Positions 31,890 to 41,696 of a DNA stretch of 64,000 bases are shown one piece after another. Source of the stretch: [Clostridium] scindens ATCC 35704 (GTDB taxonomy: Bacteria > Bacillota > Clostridia > Lachnospirales > Lachnospiraceae); contig NZ_CP036170.1 in the NCBI RefSeq assembly GCF_004295125.1, forward strand, positions 1 to 64,000, given 5' to 3'. Below the pieces are notes generated by a model. It saw nothing but the letters and a program-made list of their open reading frames with translations, searched no databases and was not told the DNA's origin. The first letter of the stretch is position 1; each line of letters begins with the position of its first letter. The translations under genes were made by a program, and so were the position numbers.

Positions 31890-33693
31890 GATCCACCTCC
31901 TGAATCGCGTTAAACTTGCAGACCTGCGCACAGATACCGCATCCGGAGCACAACGACGGCTCGATTGCGGCCTTGCCATCCTCGATAACGATTGCCGGGC
32001 ATCCCAGTTCCCGGATGCACTGCCTGCAGAACGTGCAGGAATCCGCCGCCACATGATATCTGGCGGTCGGTCTGGTGACGGCAATACATGGGGACTTGAA
32101 TATTACGACCCTTACTCCGGCCTCATCCATGACTTCCTTTACTGCCTCCACCGCTTCGTTCAGGTTCAGAGGATCTGCCTTAACGATCCGGCTTACGCCG
32201 ATCCCTTCCAGTATCTTCTCGATACTCACCTTGGCCACCACTTCTCCCATCATCGTCTTTCCGGTTCCCGGATGCGGCTGGTGCCCGGTCATCGCTGTTG
32301 TAGAATTATCCAGCACGACCAGCACGATATCCGTCTGATTATAGACCGCATTGATCACGCCCGTAAGCCCGGAGGCAAAAAATGTAGAATCGCCGATAAA
32401 CGCAAAGTTCACCGTTTCCGGCTCAATGATATGAAGTCCCTGGGCGATGGTCACGTCCGCGCCCATGCACAGGCAGGTGTCTACCATATCGAGGGGCTTT
32501 GAATTGCCGAGGGTATAGCATCCGATGTCTCCGCTGAACACGGCCTTTCTACCTTTGGCAGCCTGCTTTACCGCATAAAAGGAAGCCCGGTGCGGGCATC
32601 CGGCGCACAGCACCGGAGGACGGATGGGAAGCGGGGGCATCTCTTCTGCGGCTGCTCCCTCTGCCTGATTCCCTGCCATAAATTCAGGAACAAAGCGCCC
32701 CAGGTCTTCCCTGACGCTTTCTGTGCTATTTTCCCCTGCATTCCTGGTATCTCCGGTCAGCTTGCCCTTGATGTTCACGGGAAGATGGTATTTGCCCGCT
32801 ATCTTCAAAAGTTCCGTCTCAATAACCGGGTCCAGTTCTTCTATGACCAGCACTTCGTCAAGCCCTTCCAGGAATGAGACTGCCAGATCTTCAGGAAACG
32901 GATGCGGGGTTCCCACGCGCAGAAGCCTTATCTCTTCCGGGACGGCTTCCCTGGTATATGCATAGCTGATACCGCCCGTGGCTATGCCTTTCCTGGAATC
33001 CGCCTTCCCTTCCACCGTATTATACCTGTAAGAAGAAAATACATGGGACAGTTCCACATTTCTCTTCTCGATCTTCATGTGGTTCTGATAGGAAAGCCTT
33101 GGGAATATCACCCAGCGGCTGGTATCTTTTAGGAAGCCCTCCGGTTCTTTTCTCGTTGCCTCTTCTTTTAATTCCACCGTCGCGCAGCCGTGGCAGACGC
33201 GGGTCGTAGGCCTTAGCAGAACTGGTGTTCCGTATTTTTCAGAATATTCAAATGCATCCTCTACCATTTCGTAGGCTTCCTCCGGAGAAGAGGGGTCAAA
33301 TACCGGAAGTTTGGAAAATGCTCCAAAATGCCGGGTGTCCTGCTCCGTCTGGGAGGATATCGGACCCGGATCATCCGCCGCCACAATGACCATCCCGCCT
33401 TTTACGCCCACATAGGCCAGGCTCATCAGTGGATCAGAAGCCACATTCAGTCCCACCTGCTTCATGGTTACCAGGGTTCTTGCCCCTGCATAGGCGCCGC
33501 CCGCAGCCACTTCCAGGGCTGCCTTCTCATTGACGGACCATTCTATATGTATCCTTCCATCATCATTATGCCTGGCAACCGTCTCCAGTATCTCCGTAGA
33601 CGGCGTCCCGGGGTAGCCCGACACAAGGCTCACTCCCGCATGGATGGCGCCAAGCCCGATTGCTTCATTTCCCATCAGTAGTTCTTTCGCCAT
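31879..33693 (-). CDS. iorA: Indolepyruvate:ferredoxin oxidoreductase, alpha subunit
   Basis: 604 residues. Thiamine diphosphate enzyme of amino acid fermentation: pyrimidine-binding domain first (LLMGNEAIGLGAIHAGVSLV, SGYPGTPSTEIL), then CPHRASFYAVKQA, GDIGCYTLG and FAFIGDSTFFASG for the diphosphate/Mg site. The C-terminus carries a two-cluster ferredoxin domain (CTFCRQCIRELGC and CSGCGICAQVCKFNA). ATG at 33693 has GAGGAG upstream; a GTG 15 bases before it coincides with that site. First gene of iorA-iorB-paaK-hisA. An AAAATAT-N12-ATATTTT repeat (33712 to 33737) lies ahead of it and may be an operator. Confidence 0.95.
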   Translation of the reverse strand: MAKELLMGNEAIGLGAIHAGVSLVSGYPGTPSTEILETVARHNDDGRIHIEWSVNEKAALEVAAGGAYAGARTLVTMKQVGLNVASDPLMSLAYVGVKGGMVIVAADDPGPISSQTEQDTRHFGAFSKLPVFDPSSPEEAYEMVEDAFEYSEKYGTPVLLRPTTRVCHGCATVELKEEATRKEPEGFLKDTSRWVIFPRLSYQNHMKIEKRNVELSHVFSSYRYNTVEGKADSRKGIATGGISYAYTREAVPEEIRLLRVGTPHPFPEDLAVSFLEGLDEVLVIEELDPVIETELLKIAGKYHLPVNIKGKLTGDTRNAGENSTESVREDLGRFVPEFMAGNQAEGAAAEEMPPLPIRPPVLCAGCPHRASFYAVKQAAKGRKAVFSGDIGCYTLGNSKPLDMVDTCLCMGADVTIAQGLHIIEPETVNFAFIGDSTFFASGLTGVINAVYNQTDIVLVVLDNSTTAMTGHQPHPGTGKTMMGEVVAKVSIEKILEGIGVSRIVKADPLNLNEAVEAVKEVMDEAGVRVVIFKSPCIAVTRPTARYHVAADSCTFCRQCIRELGCPAIVIEDGKAAIEPSLCSGCGICAQVCKFNAIQEVDHDE

Positions 33694-33791
33694 ATGTATT
33701 CTCCTCACATTAAAATATATTCCTATCGGGATATTTTATCATAGTAAAGCAAGAAAGTCCAGAGTTTCATATGTCTGACGCACGGCGAAAA

Positions 33792-33827
33792 GAAAGCAGC
33801 CGGCAGAGATACCCGCCGGCTGCTTTC
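33792..33827 (-). terminator. Rho-independent terminator behind the small lipoprotein gene
   Basis: Perfect 13-base stem GAAAGCAGCCGGC / GCCGGCTGCTTTC with a 10-base loop; on the minus strand it runs into TTTTC. Separates the lipoprotein gene from iorA. Confidence 0.75.
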
Positions 33828-33854
33828 AACTTGCATAAATGACCGTTTTAAATG

Positions 33855-34187
33855 CTATCGGTTCGTATTGTTTGTAGCATCATCTGCTTTGTTTCTTGCA
33901 TTGTCATCTGCGTTATTGCGGTCATTGTCCCCGTCAAGGCTGTCCTTTACATCATTAGCGCCGTCACGGATGTCATCTCCGATCTCGTCGGTAACGCTAT
34001 TGGTATCGCCTGTGCCGTCGGTAGCATCATTGGTGTTGGTATCATTGGCCTTACCGGTATTGTCGGTTGTCGTAGTGTTATTCGTAGCGCCGTTATCATC
34101 GGCATTCTTGTCATTGCCACAGGCAGTAAGGCCCATGATTACTCCGGTGCACATCAGGATAAGCATTAATTTCTTGAACTGTTTCAT
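33855..34187 (-). CDS. Small Asp/Asn/Thr-rich lipoprotein
   Basis: 110 residues. Residues 1 to 22 form a lipoprotein signal (KQFKKLMLILMCTG, lipobox LTAC with Cys 22 to 23). The mature part is almost wholly Asp, Asn, Thr, Gly and Ala, with no hydrophobic core: a disordered, acidic, surface-tethered polypeptide. Low-complexity composition gives no family. GGGAG precedes the ATG at 34187. It stands alone between fbp and the ior operon, with its own terminator. Possible roles include calcium or cation binding or spacing at the cell surface, all speculative. Confidence 0.75.
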   Translation of the reverse strand: MKQFKKLMLILMCTGVIMGLTACGNDKNADDNGATNNTTTTDNTGKANDTNTNDATDGTGDTNSVTDEIGDDIRDGANDVKDSLDGDNDRNNADDNARNKADDATNNTNR

Positions 34188-34317
34188 GTTAAATCTCCCT
34201 TTCATGTATAATTATCTTAATCAAGTATCACTTGTTGCTAGTAATATCTGCAAATTACGATAATTTATACCTTCCCCCAAATGGAAGTTTTTAACACGGC
34301 CTCCTGTATGCACTTTC

Positions 34318-36270
34318 TTAAATACGCTCCGCAATCCGTCCGCTTCTGTAAGCCATAAGCAGCGCTTCCAGATCTTCAATCTGCTCTTTTAAGTCCTTTC
34401 CAATGTCCGTATCTCCCACCAGTTTGCGGATGGCCACCCGTTTTACGATGGTGCTGTCCGAATGGATATCGCTTTCCTTTTCTATGGCGGCCTCCGTAGA
34501 TTCAAAAGGCTCATGGGCTGCAAGGATCAATCCGTAGGAATTGTAGATCAGCGTATACCCCGCAATTCCCGTCTCCTTCTGGTATGCCCTGGAAAATCCT
34601 CCATCAATGACCAGGACTTTCCCGTTACATTTGATCGGGTTCTCCCCATTCTTGCTTTTTACCGGCACATGGCCATTGATGATGTGGGTTCCCTCTTCCG
34701 GCAGTCCGAATTCTTTTAAGATTCCATTGATTACTTTTTCATTTTCCAGGAGACAATAATAAGGATTTTTCTTCTCCTTGTGGGTTTCCTTGTCAGCCAG
34801 AAAATAACGCTCGAATGTAGCCATCTTGTCTTTACCGAACAGCGGGGAATTCTCGCTGAGCCAGATGTACCACATCATATCCTTGCCCCGCTCCTTTTCC
34901 TTTGGATCCACGGCATAGAAGCCCTTTCTCACATAACTTTCCAGAATCTCGTACAGGCTCTTTCCTTTATAAGAGCGTCCATAGATGCGAACCGTCTTCA
35001 GGCTTCCGTCATCTTTGAGCGGCACGCAGCCATGATAGAGAAGATTATTATTGTAGACTTTGTAAAGTCCTCCCTTGCTCAAAAGGAAACGCATATGGCG
35101 CTGCAGCTTCTCGCAGTTTAAGAAGGCCCGCTCCAGCCGGTCCATTACGTCTTCCTCTTCCTTGGTAAGGGCATAGGGCTTCTTAGGATCGATGGTAGGG
35201 AAATTTTTATCCAGCAGTTCGTAAGTCTGTCCGTCTATCTCTATTGTTCCCTTTTCATAGTCGATATGATGCAGGAGATTTCTGCTTTCCATCTTGAATC
35301 CCGGATTCTTTTTGATGATCTGGCCTTCCACCTTAAACTGTATGATGGACATCGCCTTGTGCATCTTGATATCCAGAAGCATCTCCGTCTGGCTGTAATT
35401 CGGCTCTCCCTTTAACTGGAAGCATTCGCAGGGATCGTCCCCATATGTAGCCATGGCAAATGTGGCCAGCGGCAGCAGATTGATTCCGTATCCTTCTTCC
35501 AGAATATCCAGGTTCCCATACCGCGCGCAGATGCGGATCACATTGGCGATGCATCCCCTCTGGCCTGCGGCAGCACCCATCCACAGCACGTCATGATTGC
35601 CCCACTGGATATCCACAGAGTGATGCTCCATCAGTTTTTCCATGATAATATGCGGTCCGGGCCCTCTATCATAGATATCTCCTACGATATGCAGATGATC
35701 TACGGTAAGCCTCTGGATCAGCTCGCTTAGAGCCACGATAAACTCTTCCGCCCGGCCGATCCGGATAATCGTGCTTACTATAGCATTGTAGTAAGACTCC
35801 TTATCCGTCATCTCCGCCTTTTCCGTAATCAGTTCTTCAATCACATAGGCAAAATCCGGCGGCAGAGCTTTTCTTACTTTGGACCGGGTATATTTGCTTG
35901 CAGCGCACTTGCATACTTCAATCAGGCGGTACAGCGTAATCTTATACCAGTCCTCAATGTTCTTCTCTTCCTTCTTGATCCTGTCCATCTTCTCCCTCGG
36001 GTAATAAATAAGAGTAGCAAGGCCCTGCTTATCCCTGCTACTCATAGTATTCCCGAAGACATCATCGATTTTACGGCGCACTGAACCAGAGCCATTCTTA
36101 AGGACATGAGAAAAAGCCTCATATTCTCCATGAATATCCGTAAGAAAATGCTCTGTGCCTTTCGGCAGATTCAGAATTGCCTGCAAGTTAATAATCTCTG
36201 TCGATGCTTTCGCGATGGTCGGATACAATTGAGAAAGCCTTTCCAGGTAACGTACGTCTAACTCTTTCAT
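34318..36270 (-). CDS. fbp: Fructose-1,6-bisphosphatase, class III
   Basis: 650 residues, the clostridial/bacillar class III enzyme of gluconeogenesis. Metallophosphatase motifs: [12 protein letters not shown] (44 to 55), [24 protein letters not shown] and the histidine [14 protein letters not shown] near the C-terminus. Mn-dependent and normally controlled by PEP and AMP. Length typical. GGGAGG before the ATG at 36270. It seems to be a single-gene unit: dapB upstream is 43 bases away and could read through. Confidence 0.96.
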   Translation of the reverse strand: MKELDVRYLERLSQLYPTIAKASTEIINLQAILNLPKGTEHFLTDIHGEYEAFSHVLKNGSGSVRRKIDDVFGNTMSSRDKQGLATLIYYPREKMDRIKKEEKNIEDWYKITLYRLIEVCKCAASKYTRSKVRKALPPDFAYVIEELITEKAEMTDKESYYNAIVSTIIRIGRAEEFIVALSELIQRLTVDHLHIVGDIYDRGPGPHIIMEKLMEHHSVDIQWGNHDVLWMGAAAGQRGCIANVIRICARYGNLDILEEGYGINLLPLATFAMATYGDDPCECFQLKGEPNYSQTEMLLDIKMHKAMSIIQFKVEGQIIKKNPGFKMESRNLLHHIDYEKGTIEIDGQTYELLDKNFPTIDPKKPYALTKEEEDVMDRLERAFLNCEKLQRHMRFLLSKGGLYKVYNNNLLYHGCVPLKDDGSLKTVRIYGRSYKGKSLYEILESYVRKGFYAVDPKEKERGKDMMWYIWLSENSPLFGKDKMATFERYFLADKETHKEKKNPYYCLLENEKVINGILKEFGLPEEGTHIINGHVPVKSKNGENPIKCNGKVLVIDGGFSRAYQKETGIAGYTLIYNSYGLILAAHEPFESTEAAIEKESDIHSDSTIVKRVAIRKLVGDTDIGKDLKEQIEDLEALLMAYRSGRIAERI

Positions 36271-36312
36271 AACATCCTCCCACTAAATGTTTTATATAAT
36301 ACAGTTCCTCCC

Positions 36313-37071
36313 TTAGAACTGGATTACATCGGACATATCGTATCTTCCGGCCGGTTTCCCCGCCAGGAACTTGGCGGCCTCCACGGCCCCTTTGCCAAAT
36401 ACGGTCTTAGAATATGCCGTATGCTTGAACTCGATCACCTCATCCGCTCCCGCGTAAATGACTTCGTGATCCCCCACGATGGTGCCGCCGCGTACCGCAG
36501 AGATTCCGATCTCCTTGCTGTCACGCTTCTTGCGTACCTGGCTCCTGTCATATACATAGGAATACGCATTGCCCATGGACTCATTGATAGAATCCGCCAG
36601 TGCCAGAGCCGTCCCGCTGGGCGCATCCACCTTCTGGTTGTGATGCCTTTCCACCAGTTCGATATCGAATCCGGCAGGTGCCAGCACCTTGGTGGCATCT
36701 TGAAGAAGCTTCAGGAGCAGATTGATCCCCAGGGACATATTGGCAGACTTAAGTACCGCTACCTTCTTTGCCGCTTCATCTACCTTCGCCAGCTGCTCCT
36801 CTGATAATCCGGTGGTGCAAAGAACAACCGGGATCTGCCTGTCTGCGCAAAAGTCCAGAAGCCGATCCGCTGCCGCAGAGTTGGAGAAATCAATGATCAC
36901 ATCTGCCTTTACATCACATTTTTCTATACTCTCAAATACCGGGTAGTCATTGGTGATTCCCGTATATGTATCAATGCCCGCTACGATTTCTATCGCTTCG
37001 TCCGCTTTTATAAGGCCGGTGATTACCTGTCCCATCTTGCCATTACAGCCATGCATAATTGCCTTTACCAT
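36313..37071 (-). CDS. dapB: 4-hydroxy-tetrahydrodipicolinate reductase
   Basis: 252 residues. NAD(P)H-dependent step of lysine and diaminopimelate synthesis. N-terminal nucleotide fold starts IMHGCNGKMGQVI (5 to 17); the catalytic histidine and lysine are in ERHHNQKVDAPSGTAL. Compared with E. coli DapB the sequence is short, as usual in Clostridia. AGGAGG before ATG at 37071. Follows dapA in the same direction, but a terminator lies between the two. Confidence 0.95.
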   Translation of the reverse strand: MVKAIMHGCNGKMGQVITGLIKADEAIEIVAGIDTYTGITNDYPVFESIEKCDVKADVIIDFSNSAAADRLLDFCADRQIPVVLCTTGLSEEQLAKVDEAAKKVAVLKSANMSLGINLLLKLLQDATKVLAPAGFDIELVERHHNQKVDAPSGTALALADSINESMGNAYSYVYDRSQVRKKRDSKEIGISAVRGGTIVGDHEVIYAGADEVIEFKHTAYSKTVFGKGAVEAAKFLAGKPAGRYDMSDVIQF

Positions 37072-37110
37072 ATCTTGAGTCCTCCTTTATCCTGTTATAA
37101 AAATGTACAA

Positions 37111-37160
37111 GAAAAGGATATCATATCCGCCGCTTGGACTCAACCTATGATATCCTTTTC
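37111..37160 (-). terminator. Terminator or attenuator between dapA and dapB
   Basis: GAAAAGGATATCAT and ATGATATCCTTTTC, a perfect 14-base stem with a 22-base loop, 21 bases after the dapA stop; on the minus strand it leads into a TTGTACATTTTT tract. Confidence 0.65.
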
Positions 37161-37180
37161 ACATATTTTCCTACCTATAT

Positions 37181-38071
37181 CTATACCAGCTGAATGCCAA
37201 AATCCTTCATGGCCTGCGCCAGTGATTGCTCGTGTTCCGCAGTCAGTTCTGTCAAAGGCATACGAAGCGGTCCGCAGTCCATTCCCATGAACTTCATAGC
37301 CCTCTTTACCGGAATCGGATTCACCTCGCAGAAAAGACGGTCAATCAGAGGGACTGCCTTCAACTGCAGTTTTGCGCTTCCTTCTATATCGCCTTCAAAG
37401 AACTTTGCACAGATATCGTGGGTTTCCTTTGGGGCAACATTGGCCAGCACGGAGATCACGCCGATTCCGCCTAGTGACAGTAACGGCACGATCTGGTCGT
37501 CATTTCCCGAATACAGGTCGATATTGCCGTCCGTCATGGACATAATCTTTGCAATCTGAGAAATATTTCCCGAAGCCTCTTTGACACCCACAATATTATC
37601 CACATTCTTTACCAGCGCAGCCACAGTAGCCGGCTCAATATTACATCCCGTACGGCTTGCAACGCTGTACATGATGATCGGCGCCTTTGCCTCCTTTGCC
37701 ACTGCGGTAAAGTGGGCGATCAAGCCTTCCTGTGTCGCTTTATTATAGTAAGGCGTTACCACCAGAAGTCCATCTGCGCCGTTCTCTGCCGCTTCTTTAG
37801 ACATGTCGATGGCCGTTCTCGTACAGTTCGAACCGGTTCCCGCAACCACAGGAATTCTTTTCCTGGTGCGCTCAATGGCAAACTTCACGCAATCCATGTG
37901 CTCCTCTTCTGTCATCGTGGCTGACTCCCCGGTAGTACCACATATAATAATACTATCTGTTCCATTCTCACAGTGATAGTCAATCAGTTCATCCAGTTTA
38001 TCGTAATCAATACTTCCATCTTCCTTAAACGGCGTGACGATAGCCACCCCAGATCCCTTGAATATAGCCAT
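37181..38071 (-). CDS. dapA: 4-hydroxy-tetrahydrodipicolinate synthase
   Basis: 296 residues, class I aldolase TIM barrel. Condenses pyruvate with aspartate semialdehyde. Motifs: GTTGESATMTEEEH (substrate/pyruvate site), VVTPYYNKATQEG (Tyr of the catalytic triad), and the Schiff-base lysine in IVGVKEASGNISQ. ATG at 38071 chosen because AGGAGG is 6 bases upstream; an in-frame start 27 bases earlier spans that site. Paired with dapB. Confidence 0.95.
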   Translation of the reverse strand: MAIFKGSGVAIVTPFKEDGSIDYDKLDELIDYHCENGTDSIIICGTTGESATMTEEEHMDCVKFAIERTRKRIPVVAGTGSNCTRTAIDMSKEAAENGADGLLVVTPYYNKATQEGLIAHFTAVAKEAKAPIIMYSVASRTGCNIEPATVAALVKNVDNIVGVKEASGNISQIAKIMSMTDGNIDLYSGNDDQIVPLLSLGGIGVISVLANVAPKETHDICAKFFEGDIEGSAKLQLKAVPLIDRLFCEVNPIPVKRAMKFMGMDCGPLRMPLTELTAEHEQSLAQAMKDFGIQLV

Positions 38072-38193
38072 AATTTTCCTCCTGACTTTCATAGACATAC
38101 TAACTTTATCACACTACTCATATATTGAAATATTATCACCAATTAAATATGATGTCAATGAAAGTCTCAGGCAGAATTTCCGCCGCAGAGACT

Positions 38194-38823
38194 CTATTCC
38201 TCCAGGCATTCCAGTTTGCTGACAGACACCTCATAAGCGATTCTCTTCTCCGTCTCTGTCTCTGTCAGTTTCTTTATGTATTCCCTGCTCTGGATCCTTC
38301 CCATAATCTGGACATGCTCGCCCACTTCGAATGTCGACGCGAATCTTGCGTTTCTGCCCCAGCAGATGCATGGTATGTAGTCTGATTTGCCATATGGCCT
38401 GTTAACTGCCAGCAAAAGGTCCGCGATCTCTCTTCCAAGCGGCGTCTTGCGGTATACCGGCAATTTGCAGATATAGCCGTCCAGGAATATGTTGTTAGTC
38501 TTCGCCCCGTCCAGCTCCTCTTCTATAAAAGACACTTCTCTTACGAATACGGATAATACAAGTCTGTTCTTTTGTTCATCGTGTCTGTTATAAGAGCGGA
38601 ACTGCCCGCTTACCATAATGAACTCTCCGGTGTAGTCCTGAGACACATCGATGAGCCGTTCCGATATCATAAGCGGAATCCTGTCTTCGGAATTGCTGAG
38701 GCGCTTTACGTTAACGTCCATCATATAAAAGCCTTCTCCAAACACTTCGTGGCTGAACGTAAACGGCGATGCGACTTCCCCCATAATGGTTACCTGGTTG
38801 TTTTCAATGATCTTATCTGACAT
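38194..38823 (-). CDS. SSB-like protein with two predicted OB folds
   Basis: 209 residues. The second half (about 109 to 185) matches single-stranded DNA-binding proteins: NNIFLDGYICKLPVYRKTP, IPCICWGRNARFASTF, GEHVQIMGRIQSREY. The first half (about 8 to 100) repeats the same strand pattern (NNQVTIMGEVASPFTFSHEV, EFIMVSGQFRSYN, VREVSFIEE), suggesting tandem OB folds. It lacks the acidic DDDIPF tail of housekeeping SSB, so it probably does not recruit the usual partners. ATG at 38823; GGGAG is 11 to 12 bases upstream. It is divergent from typA. DNA binding is inferred from the fold. Confidence 0.75.
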   Translation of the reverse strand: MSDKIIENNQVTIMGEVASPFTFSHEVFGEGFYMMDVNVKRLSNSEDRIPLMISERLIDVSQDYTGEFIMVSGQFRSYNRHDEQKNRLVLSVFVREVSFIEEELDGAKTNNIFLDGYICKLPVYRKTPLGREIADLLLAVNRPYGKSDYIPCICWGRNARFASTFEVGEHVQIMGRIQSREYIKKLTETETEKRIAYEVSVSKLECLEE

Positions 38824-38907
38824 AATTTTACAATCTCCCTTCCTCTGAATCGTATTTTGAGTCATTACATAGTCTATGAGTCAAGATTCCATTTTAGAAC
38901 TAAATAC

Positions 38908-38935
38908 TTGTAAATTTTGAAAAATGTGATAAACT
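38908..38935 (+). promoter_or_regulatory. Possible promoter of typA
   Basis: TTGTAA (38908 to 38913), 16 bases, TAAACT (38930 to 38935), 45 bases before the typA start. Moderate match. Confidence 0.35.
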
Positions 38936-38979
38936 AATGAAGTTGTATATTTTAATAGGTAGAGAAAAGGAAGATTTGT

Positions 38980-40803
38980 ATGAAGACAAAACGTGAAGAC
39001 ATTCGTAATATAGCCATTATCGCCCATGTTGACCATGGAAAGACGACGTTGGTAGATGAATTATTAAAACAAAGCGGCGTATTCCGCGAGAATCAGGAAG
39101 TAGAAGAACGCGTCATGGACTCCAATGACATCGAGCGAGAGCGCGGCATTACCATCCTGTCGAAAAACACTGCCGTATACTATAAAGATACGAAGATCAA
39201 CATTATTGACACTCCCGGACACGCCGACTTCGGCGGGGAAGTAGAACGCGTCCTTAAGATGGTAAACGGCGTCATCCTCGTGGTGGATGCTTTCGAGGGC
39301 GCCATGCCTCAGACCAAGTTCGTACTGCGCAAGGCACTGGATCTGAATCTCCCGGTCATCGTCTGCATCAATAAGATTGACCGTCCGGAAGCCAGGCCTG
39401 ATGAAGTCATTGATGAGGTTCTGGAATTATTCATGGACCTGGATGCCTCCGATGACCAGCTGGACTGTCCTTTTATATACGCTTCTGCCAAATCTGGAAT
39501 TGCAGTCTTAGATCTGACGGATGAAGAAAAGGACATGAAGCCTCTCTTTGAGACGATCCTGGAATATATTCCGGCGCCGGAAGGCGACCCGGACGCTTCC
39601 ACTCAGGTATTGATCAGCACCATCGACTACAATGAGTATGTAGGCCGTATCGGCGTAGGAAAGGTAGACAACGGCACGATTAAAGTGGGAATGGATGCAA
39701 TCGTTGTCAATGAGCATAATCCCGATCGTCAGGAAAAAGTCCGCATCAACAAACTCTATGAATTCGACGGCCTGAATAAGATAGATGTAAAGGAAGCTTC
39801 CATCGGCTCCATCGTTGCCATCTCCGGAATTGCCGATATCTCCATCGGGGATACCATCTGCTCTCCGGAAGAGCCAAAGGCGATTCCATTCCAGAAGATC
39901 TCAGAGCCGACTATCGCGATACAGTTTATCGTAAATGACAGTCCTTTTGCCGGCCAGGAGGGAAAATACGTTACCTCCCGGCATCTGCGCGACCGCCTGT
40001 TCCGGGAATTGAACACGGATGTAAGCCTCCGTGTAGAAGAATCCGACAGCACCGACAGTTTCAAAGTGTCCGGCCGTGGCGAGCTGCATCTGTCCGTCCT
40101 GATCGAGAACATGCGCCGGGAAGGGTATGAATTCGCGGTCAGCAAGGCGGAAGTCCTGTATAAAAAGGATGAACACGGCAAATTATTAGAACCAATGGAA
40201 GCTGCATATATTGATGTGCCGGATGAATTTACCGGAACCGTCATTGACAAGTTAAGCCAGAGAAAGGGAGAACTGCAGGGCATGGGAACCACAGGCGGCG
40301 GCTATACCAGATTAGAGTTCAAGATTCCTTCCCGTGGACTCATCGGCTACCGGGGAGAATTTCTCACCGATACCAAGGGGAATGGAATCATGAATACCGC
40401 ATTTGACGGGTATGCGCCTTATAAAGGGGATATCCAGTACCGCAAGCAAGGCTCCCTCATCGCTTTCGAAACTGGCGAGTCCGTAACCTATGGCTTATAC
40501 AGCGCCCAGGAACGAGGCGTGCTCTTCATTGGACCAGGCGAAAAGGTATATTCCGGAATGGTAATCGGTGAAAATGCCAAGACGGATGATATTGAAGTGA
40601 ACGTCTGCAAGACCAAGCATCTGACCAACACGCGTTCATCCAGCGCCGATGAAGCGCTGCGTCTGACTACGCCTAAGGTCTTAAGCCTGGAAGAAGCGCT
40701 GGACTTCATCGACACCGACGAGTTATTGGAAGTAACCCCTGAGAATCTAAGGATCCGCAAGAAAATCCTGGATCCGAAAATGAGAAAAAGAGGAAATAAA
40801 TAA
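38980..40803 (+). CDS. typA: TypA/BipA, ribosome-associated GTPase
   Basis: 607 residues. Translation GTPase related to EF-G, involved in 50S assembly and stress or cold adaptation. G1 [15 protein letters not shown] (15 to 29), switch [14 protein letters not shown]3 [17 protein letters not shown]4 [11 protein letters not shown]-terminal TypA-specific domain includes [18 protein letters not shown] and [27 protein letters not shown] precedes the ATG. Its stop overlaps the PAP2 gene start by one base (TAATG), so the two are co-translated. Confidence 0.96.
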   Translation: MKTKREDIRNIAIIAHVDHGKTTLVDELLKQSGVFRENQEVEERVMDSNDIERERGITILSKNTAVYYKDTKINIIDTPGHADFGGEVERVLKMVNGVILVVDAFEGAMPQTKFVLRKALDLNLPVIVCINKIDRPEARPDEVIDEVLELFMDLDASDDQLDCPFIYASAKSGIAVLDLTDEEKDMKPLFETILEYIPAPEGDPDASTQVLISTIDYNEYVGRIGVGKVDNGTIKVGMDAIVVNEHNPDRQEKVRINKLYEFDGLNKIDVKEASIGSIVAISGIADISIGDTICSPEEPKAIPFQKISEPTIAIQFIVNDSPFAGQEGKYVTSRHLRDRLFRELNTDVSLRVEESDSTDSFKVSGRGELHLSVLIENMRREGYEFAVSKAEVLYKKDEHGKLLEPMEAAYIDVPDEFTGTVIDKLSQRKGELQGMGTTGGGYTRLEFKIPSRGLIGYRGEFLTDTKGNGIMNTAFDGYAPYKGDIQYRKQGSLIAFETGESVTYGLYSAQERGVLFIGPGEKVYSGMVIGENAKTDDIEVNVCKTKHLTNTRSSSADEALRLTTPKVLSLEEALDFIDTDELLEVTPENLRIRKKILDPKMRKRGNK

Positions 40804-41696
40804 TGACATTTTTATGGCTGTTAGAAGGAATCCGGACTCCCTTCTTAGACCAACTGATGCAATTCATCACATATTTTGGCCAGGAAATCATCATCATAGC
40901 GGTTATCTGTGCACTGTACTGGTGCGCGGATAAGCGCTTTGCTTATCTGCTTGGCTTTACTTATTTTACGGCCGGACTGTGCGTGCAGTCCTTAAAGATC
41001 ACCTTCCGTATCCCAAGACCCTGGGTGCTGAATCCTGACTTCCATGCGGTAGAAAGCGCCATCCCCGGCGCCACAGGCTACTCTTTTCCCAGCGGGCATA
41101 CGCAGGGCGCTACCTGCCTGTTCTTCCCTCTGGCGCTAAAAACAAGGAAGTTCTGGACAAAGTTTCTGTGTATATTGGCATTCCTTTCCATTGGATTTTC
41201 CAGGATGTACTTGGGCTGCCATACGCCCAAAGACGTGCTTGCATCCATGGGTATCTCTCTTCTGGTATCTGCCCTTATCTGGCACTTCCAGGTTTTTTTC
41301 CTGGATGATGCAAGGCACTTGAAACTGATCGCCGCTATCCTGGCCGGCCTTTCCCTGGCTGTTGCCGCCTATTCCCTGATCCTGATGGGAAATGGCACGA
41401 TTGAAGTCAAATATGCAGCAGACTGCTGCAAGGCCGCCGGAGCAGGACTTGGGTTTGCCATCGGCTGGTACGTAGAACGTACCCGTCTGAATTTTGACAC
41501 CCGCACTGGGAATATCTGGTCCCAAATATTGAAACTGGCCGCTGGTTTAGCGGCTGCGCTCATAATCAAAGAAGGCTTTTCGCTTCTCTTCGGAAGTTCT
41601 ATCTTGGCAAAAATGATGGAATATCTTATACTGGTGTTGTGGGTATTGGTAATCTACCCTTATCTATTCAGTAAACTATTGAGGAGAAATGTATGA
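40803..41696 (+). CDS. PAP2-family phosphatase, integral membrane
   Basis: 297 residues, about seven to eight membrane helices. The three catalytic motifs of lipid phosphatases are complete: K65-x6-RP (KITFRIPRP), PSGH (96 to 99) and SR-x5-H-x3-D (SRMYLGCHTPKD, 133 to 144). It should remove phosphate from an isoprenoid or glycerolipid at the outer leaflet, such as undecaprenyl diphosphate, phosphatidylglycerol phosphate or sphingoid phosphates; the substrate is open. AGAGGAAATAAATA before the ATG comes from the end of typA. Next gene overlaps by 4 bases. Confidence 0.9.
   Translation: MTFLWLLEGIRTPFLDQLMQFITYFGQEIIIIAVICALYWCADKRFAYLLGFTYFTAGLCVQSLKITFRIPRPWVLNPDFHAVESAIPGATGYSFPSGHTQGATCLFFPLALKTRKFWTKFLCILAFLSIGFSRMYLGCHTPKDVLASMGISLLVSALIWHFQVFFLDDARHLKLIAAILAGLSLAVAAYSLILMGNGTIEVKYAADCCKAAGAGLGFAIGWYVERTRLNFDTRTGNIWSQILKLAAGLAAALIIKEGFSLLFGSSILAKMMEYLILVLWVLVIYPYLFSKLLRRNV

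Noticed and set aside
31890..32084. N-terminal extension of iorB into iorA
   Set aside because: Arg/Ser-rich reading of iorA in another frame; the real start has GGAGG and matches the family N-terminus.
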